A stretch of 64,000 nt of DNA from UBA10103 sp964437185 (lineage in GTDB: Bacteria > Patescibacteriota > Minisyncoccia > Phycocordibacterales > UBA2100), in contig CAYTFU010000001.1 of the NCBI GenBank assembly GCA_964437185.1, forward strand, positions 162,350 to 226,349, written 5' to 3'. The notes beneath the pieces are model-generated. The model was not told where the DNA came from, made no database searches, and saw only the letters and a list, made by a program, of their open reading frames with translations. Below, one piece after another: positions 58,609-64,000 of this stretch. Both the position numbers and the translations under genes were made by a program. How positions within the stretch are numbered: the stretch's first letter is position 1; every line of letters begins with the position of its first letter.

Positions 58609-59319
58609 GTGAGCCAAAATCATAAACTTGACTATGAGGACTATATTGAGGGGACTCGCAAAGTTCTCGACCAAAGCAGGCAGGAAAAGGGGCAATATGT
58701 CGCACTTGTCGGCGGGCGAGAATTTGTAGTGTTTCCAAATGTATTCTCCCCGAAATATTTTTACGATACGGAACTTTTCGCACAAAATCTTCCCGTCAAT
58801 AAAGGTGAGGTGATGTTGGAAATTGGTCCGGGAACCGGTGCCATTTCTATTACTGCGATTTACAAGGGAGCGGGCAACGTTATTGCTGTCGATATTAATC
58901 CTGACGCGGTAAAAAACACGCGGGCGAATATCGAACGTCATCACATGTCAGATAGAATCGAGGTTAGAGAGGGAGATTTATATGATTCGTTACGAAAAGA
59001 CGAGAAATTCAATACGATTTTTTGGAATACGCCCTTTGGGTTTGTCGCAACCGCCGATGTGCCGGATCTGGAAAAATCCGTGTATGATTCGGGATATAAG
59101 TCGACCGAGAAATTTATTAAAGAGGCTCCAGACCATTTGATCAGCGGCGGTCGGGTGCTCATCGGGTTTAGTACGACTCTCGGCAAGCTGGATTTATTGC
59201 AGAGATTCGTGAACGATGCAGGCTTGGAGATGCGGCTTATCTATGAGACTGAGTCGGAGGAGACATATCCGGTAAAGTTTGAGATATTTGAAGCACGACC
59301 TAAAGTCAGATTGAGCTGA
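58609..59319 (+). CDS. Class I SAM-dependent methyltransferase (HemK/PrmC-like)
   Basis: 236 residues. VMLEIGPGTGAISITAIYKG is the SAM motif, VIAVDINPDAVKNTRANIE motif II, FWNTPFGFVA replaces the NPPY motif, and HLISGGRVLIGFS follows. Substrate unknown. The GTG at 58609 is chosen for its -10 spacing; an in-frame ATG at 58462 would add 49 residues without protein-like pattern. Confidence 0.78.
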   Translation: MSQNHKLDYEDYIEGTRKVLDQSRQEKGQYVALVGGREFVVFPNVFSPKYFYDTELFAQNLPVNKGEVMLEIGPGTGAISITAIYKGAGNVIAVDINPDAVKNTRANIERHHMSDRIEVREGDLYDSLRKDEKFNTIFWNTPFGFVATADVPDLEKSVYDSGYKSTEKFIKEAPDHLISGGRVLIGFSTTLGKLDLLQRFVNDAGLEMRLIYETESEETYPVKFEIFEARPKVRLS

Positions 59320-59371
59320 GAATCAGGGATTGTTGCGGGGGGTGGGGGGTTGTGATACAGTGCCCCGACAT

Positions 59372-59887
59372 ATGGCAGATGAGGCAGTAGTAGAAGTCAA
59401 TGAGACCGACGCGGACGCGGCGCTACTTCGAATATACGAAATTGGCTATCACATCATTCCCACAGTAAAGGAGGAGGATGTGGAGAAAGTCGTCGCGGAG
59501 ATTCGCGCTTCGGTAGAGAAGGCGGGAGGCACTTTTATTGCTGAAGGCGCACCTGCGCTCACGAAGCTCGCATATCCTATGCCCACCCTTGAAGGCGAGA
59601 AGTACATCGAACATGACCGAGGATACTTCGGTTGGCTCAAGTTTGAATCACCAATTGCGGCCGCAAATACTCTCAATGAAGCTCTCAAGCGCAATTCGAG
59701 CATACTGCGCCACATCGTGTTCCAGACCGTGCGAGAAGATACTCGCGCCAAAATGAAGCCGCCCGTTCTCCGTGAAGTAAAGCGAACCGACACCATCAAG
59801 GCCGCCCCGCGTCGTGCAGAAGAGCCCTCGGTACCTGTCTCTGAGGAGGATCTCGATAAGGCATTGCAGGACATTACGACCGAATAG
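59372..59887 (+). CDS. rpsF: 30S ribosomal protein S6
   Basis: 171 residues, longer than the usual 95-135. Core: RIYEIGYHIIPTVKEEDVEK, GGTFIAEGAPALTKLAYPM, GYFGWLKFESPIAAANTLNE and SILRHIVFQTV. Extra acidic N-terminus and a C-terminal tail. TACAGT lies 10 nt before the ATG. First gene of rpsF-ssb-rpsR. Confidence 0.93.
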   Translation: MADEAVVEVNETDADAALLRIYEIGYHIIPTVKEEDVEKVVAEIRASVEKAGGTFIAEGAPALTKLAYPMPTLEGEKYIEHDRGYFGWLKFESPIAAANTLNEALKRNSSILRHIVFQTVREDTRAKMKPPVLREVKRTDTIKAAPRRAEEPSVPVSEEDLDKALQDITTE

Positions 59888-59902
59888 TGTTACGATTTCC
59901 GC

Positions 59903-60361
59903 ATGTACATCAACAAAGTATTTTTGTACGGCAACTTGACGCGCGATCCTGAGATGCGCGCGTTGCCATCCGGCATGAATGTGGTAAATTTCTCACTCGC
60001 CACCAATCGGACCTTTAAGGATCGGGATGGCAAAAAGCAGGAGCAGGCGGATTTTCACAATGTCGTGGTGTTTGGCAAGCAGGCAGACATCGTGAATCAG
60101 TATTTGAAGAAGGGGAGCGCGGTGTTTGTGGAAGGTCGCATGCAGACGCGAAGTTGGGATGACAAGTCGAGCGGGGAGAAGAAGTATCGCACCGAGGTCG
60201 TCGCAGATCGGATTCAGTTTGGTCCCAAGGGAGGTGGATCGGGTGGGGGATCGGCCGGAGGTTCGAGGCACGCTGATCAGCCAGAGGAGGAGATTTCAAG
60301 CGGCGGAAGCCCAATCGAATATCCCAAGGACGACATTAATCCCGACGATATACCTTTTTAG
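59903..60361 (+). CDS. ssb: Single-stranded DNA-binding protein
   Basis: 152 residues: OB fold (MYINKVFLYGNLTRDPEMRA, VVNFSLATNRTFKDRDGKKQ, DFHNVVVFGKQADIVNQYLK, YRTEVVADRIQFG), a Gly-rich linker and the acidic tip DINPDDIPF that recruits partners. TACGAT (59891-59896) ends 6 nt before the ATG. Confidence 0.96.
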   Translation: MYINKVFLYGNLTRDPEMRALPSGMNVVNFSLATNRTFKDRDGKKQEQADFHNVVVFGKQADIVNQYLKKGSAVFVEGRMQTRSWDDKSSGEKKYRTEVVADRIQFGPKGGGSGGGSAGGSRHADQPEEEISSGGSPIEYPKDDINPDDIPF

Positions 60362-60364
60362 AAG

Positions 60365-60431
60365 CTGTTATGAGCGAAGCGAATTACAGATTCTTAACCC
60401 TCACTTTCTGGGAACCAAGAAAGTGCAGGGT
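60365..60431 (+). promoter_or_regulatory. Structured leader between ssb and rpsR
   Basis: First hairpin CTGTTAT/ATTACAG around GAGCGAAGCGA (60365-60389), related to the pair near yebC. Second hairpin ACCCT-CACTTTCT / AGAAAGTG-AGGGT (60397-60431), 13 bp with one bulge. Candidate for ribosomal-protein control or RNA processing. Confidence 0.5.
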
Positions 60432-60462
60432 CAGGGGATAAGCAATTAATTGTTAAAAACCT

Positions 60463-60663
60463 ATGAGTAACAACATACTTACGCAGAATGACATTCAGCA
60501 CGTCGACTACAAGGATGTCGATCTATTGAAGCAGTTTGTGAATCCACACGGTCGCATTATGGCGCGTAAGCGCTCCGGCCTTACCTCGAAGCAGCAGCGA
60601 GCAGTCGAAGCCGCAATCAAGCGCGCGCGTTTGATGGGCCTTCTCCCCTTTATCCAAAAATAG
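60463..60663 (+). CDS. rpsR: 30S ribosomal protein S18
   Basis: 66 residues. YKDVDLLKQFVNPHGRIMAR and KRSGLTSKQQRAVEAAIKRA RLMGLLPF are canonical bS18 (binds S6). Zinc Cys residues are absent. Last gene of rpsF-ssb-rpsR. Confidence 0.95.
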   Translation: MSNNILTQNDIQHVDYKDVDLLKQFVNPHGRIMARKRSGLTSKQQRAVEAAIKRARLMGLLPFIQK

Positions 60664-60726
60664 GATCGGGCGAGCACCTGCGGTGCTTTAGCCCTTCATA
60701 CAGAAGTAGTCGGGTATAATAGCGCG

Positions 60727-61308
60727 ATGACGGTTCGTCATCATCGCTACCCGAGAAACAAAATCCCGATCTCAGATACGGTCGAGATGTGGGTGTTATT
60801 GGCAGGTCTCATTGCCGCCCTGTACGTTCTCAATACTGATGTCATTGCGTACGTGGTAGCTCACACGCAGCAGTTTGGCGTGGTAGGGAGTTTTGTTGAG
60901 GGATTTTTGTTTACGTCGGTTCTCACGACGGCCCTTGCGGTTGTCGCATTCATTGAGAGCGTGCCGTTTGTTCCGGCGTGGGAGCTCGCGTTTTTTGGCG
61001 CTATCGGTGCGGTATGTGGTGATCTACTGCTTTTTCGTTTCGTACGCAGTGGCCTCGTTGATCGGATTCTCAATGCGGCTTTTCATCAGCGCGCGATGCG
61101 CGCGTGGAAGAAAATCGCCTCGGGGCCGCTTTGGTGGCTCGGCCCGGTTCTTGGAATTATGGTCATTGCTTCTCCGCTGCCGGATGAAATGGGACTTGTC
61201 ATGATGGGGCTCTCACACATTCGCACATCAACGTTCATTATGCTCACCTTTGTCGCAAATTTTGGCGGGATATACGCAATCGCGCTCGCCGCACAACATT
61301 TTTCATAG
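60727..61308 (+). CDS. DedA/VTT-like membrane protein
   Basis: 193 residues, about five helices. ELAFFGAIGAVCGDLLLFRF and VIASPLPDEMGLVMMGLSHI resemble the conserved DedA segments (G..GA..GD..Y and R..P..R). TATAAT (60715-60720) ends 6 nt before the ATG. Lipid-scrambling or envelope role by family. Confidence 0.7.
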   Translation: MTVRHHRYPRNKIPISDTVEMWVLLAGLIAALYVLNTDVIAYVVAHTQQFGVVGSFVEGFLFTSVLTTALAVVAFIESVPFVPAWELAFFGAIGAVCGDLLLFRFVRSGLVDRILNAAFHQRAMRAWKKIASGPLWWLGPVLGIMVIASPLPDEMGLVMMGLSHIRTSTFIMLTFVANFGGIYAIALAAQHFS

Positions 61309-61328
61309 CACCAAGCGGCGCCCGGAGG

Positions 61329-61889
61329 CTAGACGCGTTCGGCGTATTCGCCTGTGTCGGTGTTGATGCGAATCACATCCCCCTCGTTGATGAACATTGG
61401 CACATTAACATTCGCTCCGGTCTCGACCGTTACCACTTTGCTGCCACCCTGCGCAGTGTTGCCGCGCGTATTGGGCGGCGCCTCGGTGACTTTAAGTTCG
61501 ACTTTGATTGGGGGCTTTACACGGAAGAGTTTTTCGTCAAACCACAACGTGTCGACGGCAGTATTGGCCTTTAAGAATTGCCCGGCGTCTCCCACCATTT
61601 CTTCGGATACGGAGAATCGCTCCGATTTATCTTTGGCGTCGTGAAAAAAGAACTCGCCGTTGCGGGAATATATAAACACGGCAGGCTTGGTCTCGATCTC
61701 TGCCTCGTACAGCTTATCTGATTGCTGGAAAGAATACTCGATGGAATTGCCACGGATGAGGTGTCGAAGCTTGGTCTGATTCACCGGTCTGCGCTGCTGT
61801 TTCTGCATGATGTTATTCCACGTGCAGACGTATGGCTCGCCCTCCACGAGCACCGCAACTCCCGGCTTGATATCGTTATAGTTCAACAT
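61329..61889 (-). CDS. efp: Translation elongation factor P
   Basis: 186 residues, three beta-barrel domains: NYNDIKPGVAVLVEGEPYVC, TAVDTLWFDEKLFRVKPPIK and GANVNVPMFINEGDVIRINT. The domain-I tip, normally KPGKG with the modified Lys, reads MQKQQRRPV, so Lys34 is replaced in an ungapped alignment. TAAAAT (61896-61901) ends 6 nt before the ATG. Confidence 0.94.
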   Translation of the reverse strand: MLNYNDIKPGVAVLVEGEPYVCTWNNIMQKQQRRPVNQTKLRHLIRGNSIEYSFQQSDKLYEAEIETKPAVFIYSRNGEFFFHDAKDKSERFSVSEEMVGDAGQFLKANTAVDTLWFDEKLFRVKPPIKVELKVTEAPPNTRGNTAQGGSKVVTVETGANVNVPMFINEGDVIRINTDTGEYAERV

Positions 61890-61959
61890 CGGGGTATTTT
61901 AGTCAAAAAAACGAGCTTGTCCATCTGTCGTCGGCTCTAGGAGGGAGACTTGAGCCCGC

Positions 61960-62811
61960 TCAGGGTTGAGACGGTTTATTCGCAGTGAAAATACAGTATC
62001 GCAAGAGGTCTTTTTCTGCCATTTTGTAATATTCATATCCAGCAGTCGTATTAATAAAAAATCTCTGTAACTTCAAAAGTCGTATCAGCGAATAGGGAAA
62101 TCTCGATAATTTATGCAACCTATGGAAGGATGGTTGAATATTGCGTGTTATGTTTTGTTCTCGAGCATTTTCAAATCCTACCGAATCGAGCGACTTGGGG
62201 AATTCGTTGTGTCTGAAGTCTTTGAGACCCATCATTGCAGACCCCTCCATTACAGTATCGAACATGCGCTTCTCCCATGCAGAGAACCTTTCCTCTGGCG
62301 CAACCGTATACTCAAAGAGAGCAACGCGACCTCCCGGCTTCAGGATTCGAAAAAACTCTTGCAGTGTTTTCGAGACATTGGGCGAGTGGGAAAGCGTTTC
62401 CGTAGTGTAAATGGCGTCGAAGTAGTTATCGGAGAATGTGGTGCTCGAGTAATCCATCACGTGATATTCCGTTTGATCTGAAACACCCATGCGCTCCGCC
62501 CTCTCACGGGCTTTCTTTACCTCAAAAGGGACTAGTGTGATCCCAAAAATTTTTGCCCGATATTTTTTCGACAAGTACGTTGAGACAATGCCTTGACCGC
62601 AGCCCGCGTCGAGAATAACTTGATCAGCCTTCAGGGTTAAGTTCTTGGCGACTAAGTCTTGGAGGATCACCTGAGCAGCTTTTTCCGTTATGTCTGCCTT
62701 TCCTGTCGGATAGTAGCCGAAATGTTTAGAACCCCAAAGCAGATAATCAAATCCAAGTCTTGTCTCGGGATGTGAATAATATGCGATAACCTTTTGTTGA
62801 TCGCTATTCAT
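61960..62811 (-). CDS. SAM-dependent methyltransferase (sterol/cyclopropane-type)
   Basis: 283 residues. YYSHPETRLGFDYLLWGSKH and VILDAGCGQGIVSTYLSKKY (SAM motif), TTETLSHSPNVSKTLQEFFR and ILKPGGRVALFEY resemble sterol/tocopherol C-methyltransferases and CfaS-like enzymes. Lipid or quinone substrate is likely but not shown. Confidence 0.82.
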   Translation of the reverse strand: MNSDQQKVIAYYSHPETRLGFDYLLWGSKHFGYYPTGKADITEKAAQVILQDLVAKNLTLKADQVILDAGCGQGIVSTYLSKKYRAKIFGITLVPFEVKKARERAERMGVSDQTEYHVMDYSSTTFSDNYFDAIYTTETLSHSPNVSKTLQEFFRILKPGGRVALFEYTVAPEERFSAWEKRMFDTVMEGSAMMGLKDFRHNEFPKSLDSVGFENAREQNITRNIQPSFHRLHKLSRFPYSLIRLLKLQRFFINTTAGYEYYKMAEKDLLRYCIFTANKPSQP

Positions 62812-62846
62812 ACTCAGTAGCCGAATCTTCGAAACAGTAGAGCCCT

Positions 62847-63917
62847 CTACTCTTCGCCTCCGCCGGATGATTTACTCGGGGTACCTCCGTCACTGAGCGT
62901 CTTTCGTATGTCTTTTAGAAGCTGATTGAGGATGGGTTTGTTTTCACGGAGGAAGGTACGAGCGGCGTCGTAGCCACGTCCCATTTTCGTCTCGCCGATC
63001 GAGTACGCCCCGCCCGAAGATTTCTGCACGAGTCCAAACTTCTCTCCGAGGGCGAGGCACTCGCCCTCACGTGAGATGCCCTCGCCGTAGAGCATGTCGA
63101 ATTCTGTTTGGCGAAACGGAGCCGCCACTTTGTTCTTCACGATTTTCACGCGATGCCTCCCGCCGACCGTCTCGTCGCCCTTTTTGATCTGAGCGATGCG
63201 GCGAATATCTATTCGTATGGAGGTATAAAATTTCAGCGCTTTTCCTCCCGGCGTGGTCTCGGGATTGCCAAACATGACGCCGATCTGCATGCGAATCTGA
63301 TTGATGAAAATGATGACGGTCTTCGTGCGTGAGACGATGGCGGTCAGTTTGCGGAGCGCCTGCGACATGAGACGCGCTTGTTTACCCACATGCTGTGCGC
63401 CCATGTCGCCCTCAATCTCATCCTTGGGCGTGAGTGCAGCCACCGAGTCGATGACAATCACATCAATTTTTCCGCTGCGGACGAGCGATTCGACAATTTC
63501 AAGCGCTTGTTCGCCGGTGTCAGGCTGAGAGACGAGTAACTCCTCGATCTTCACGCCGAGTTTTTTTGCATACTCTGGATCAAGCGCGTGTTCGGCATCA
63601 ACGACCGCACACACGCCGCCTTTCTTTTGCGCCTCCGCGATGACGTGAAGGGAGAGGGTGGTCTTGCCCGATGATTCAGGACCGAAAATTTCGATGATGC
63701 GTCCGCGGGGGAGGCCGCCGATGCCGAGTGCCCAGTCGACGCCAATGGAGCCTGTGGGAATTGCGTTTACATCCACCTTCGGCTGCGCGCCGAGCATCAT
63801 GATAGACTCGTCGCCAAATTTCGTCTTAATCTGCGAGATCGCTCGCTCGATGTCAGCATCGGAGCCCGTGCCGGTGGTTTTGGGTGCAGCTTTTTCTTTC
63901 TTCTTGAATCCGGCCAT
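62847..63917 (-). CDS. recA: Recombinase A
   Basis: 356 residues. GPESSGKTTLSLH (Walker A), VIVIDSVAALTPKDEIEGDM (Walker B and loop 1), FINQIRMQIGVMFGNPETTP (loop 2), and an acidic/Gly tail. N-terminal linker AAPKTTGTGSD. TATACT (63924-63929) ends 6 nt before the ATG. Confidence 0.97.
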   Translation of the reverse strand: MAGFKKKEKAAPKTTGTGSDADIERAISQIKTKFGDESIMMLGAQPKVDVNAIPTGSIGVDWALGIGGLPRGRIIEIFGPESSGKTTLSLHVIAEAQKKGGVCAVVDAEHALDPEYAKKLGVKIEELLVSQPDTGEQALEIVESLVRSGKIDVIVIDSVAALTPKDEIEGDMGAQHVGKQARLMSQALRKLTAIVSRTKTVIIFINQIRMQIGVMFGNPETTPGGKALKFYTSIRIDIRRIAQIKKGDETVGGRHRVKIVKNKVAAPFRQTEFDMLYGEGISREGECLALGEKFGLVQKSSGGAYSIGETKMGRGYDAARTFLRENKPILNQLLKDIRKTLSDGGTPSKSSGGGEE

Positions 63918-63940
63918 AGGGGAAGTATACCTGTAGGTTT

Positions 63941-64000
63941 CTACTGCGCCACCGCGGGGGTGGAAGAGGGTGATTCAGGTTCTATCGCTTGCGTATCGAG
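63941..64000 (-). CDS. C-terminal end of an unknown protein, partial
   Basis: The last 19 codons of a minus-strand frame, rich in Pro, Ser and Thr (LDTQAIEPESPSSTPAVAQ) ending TAG at 63941, 23 nt before recA. The rest is outside the window. No family can be named. Confidence 0.4.
   Translation of the reverse strand, partial: LDTQAIEPESPSSTPAVAQ

Overview
This window reads as a stretch of a Candidate Phyla Radiation (Patescibacteria) genome, most likely of the Parcubacteria/Paceibacteria type. That placement is inferred from gene content and style: compact genes, many 1-4 nt overlaps, shortened house-keeping proteins (YebC, HolA-like, RecO, a MurE-like ligase without its N-terminal domain), tRNAs mostly without encoded CCA, few Shine-Dalgarno sites, and short palindromic elements inserted in frame inside conserved proteins. 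A run of exactly 100 Ns (22898-22997) shows that the sequence is a metagenomic-style scaffold.

Layout. 1-6.1 kb: a cut PBP1-type transglycosylase, ruvC, a fatty-acid desaturase, a VIT-family transporter, a short YebC, a hairpin-repeat intergenic region, a RelB/YafQ-type toxin-antitoxin pair, ruvB. 6.1-6.4 kb: a gene-free stretch with consensus promoter, long stems and terminator, probably a non-coding RNA. 6.4-12 kb: pilB divergent from tsaE, then polA and a holA-like gene. 12-22.7 kb: two large low-complexity secreted proteins, two LAGLIDADG-like genes that each abut a tRNA gene, a MurE-like ligase, ruvA, rpsT. 22.7-23.2 kb: tRNA-Ser, tandem repeats and the assembly gap. 23.2-29.8 kb: phosphoribosyltransferase, riboflavin kinase, riboflavin synthase, lumazine synthase and an EamA transporter, a two-component pair, a RibL-like FAD synthase, yqgF, a tRNA-binding protein. 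29.8-32.4 kb: pilM and PilN/PilO-like genes. 32.4-35.4 kb: four tRNAs, rplS, a three-gene accessory module, HicBA. 35.4-44.8 kb: a PduO-type adenosyltransferase whose start was duplicated by a hairpin element, membrane proteins, a glycosyltransferase, secE-nusG, rplK, argS, an orphan HigA. 44.8-57.7 kb: ileS, patatin, recO, GNAT, a large surface protein, glyQS-type glycyl-tRNA synthetase, AI-2E exporter, metG, EamA transporter, tatD. 57.7-64 kb: a PaaX/Cas2-like gene between two copies of a 38-bp palindrome, a methyltransferase, rpsF-ssb-rpsR, a DedA-like protein, efp, a second methyltransferase, recA.

How it works together. RuvA, RuvB, RuvC, RecA, RecO, YqgF, SSB and PolA supply recombination and replication. 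PilB, PilM, PilN- and PilO-like proteins form the core of a type IV pilus machine. Riboflavin synthase, lumazine synthase, a kinase-only riboflavin kinase and a separate RibL-like protein would carry the last steps to FAD.

The two most general observations are these. (1) At 27 start codons a -10 hexamer ends exactly 6 or 7 nt upstream, so transcription should begin at or next to the start codon (leaderless mRNAs). (2) Several families of small palindromic elements are scattered through intergenic DNA and in frame inside TsaE, PolA, IleRS, ArgRS, TatD and the L19 start. One of them has left a 15-bp direct duplication. The palindrome-flanked PaaX/Cas2-like gene is the best candidate for an undescribed system.
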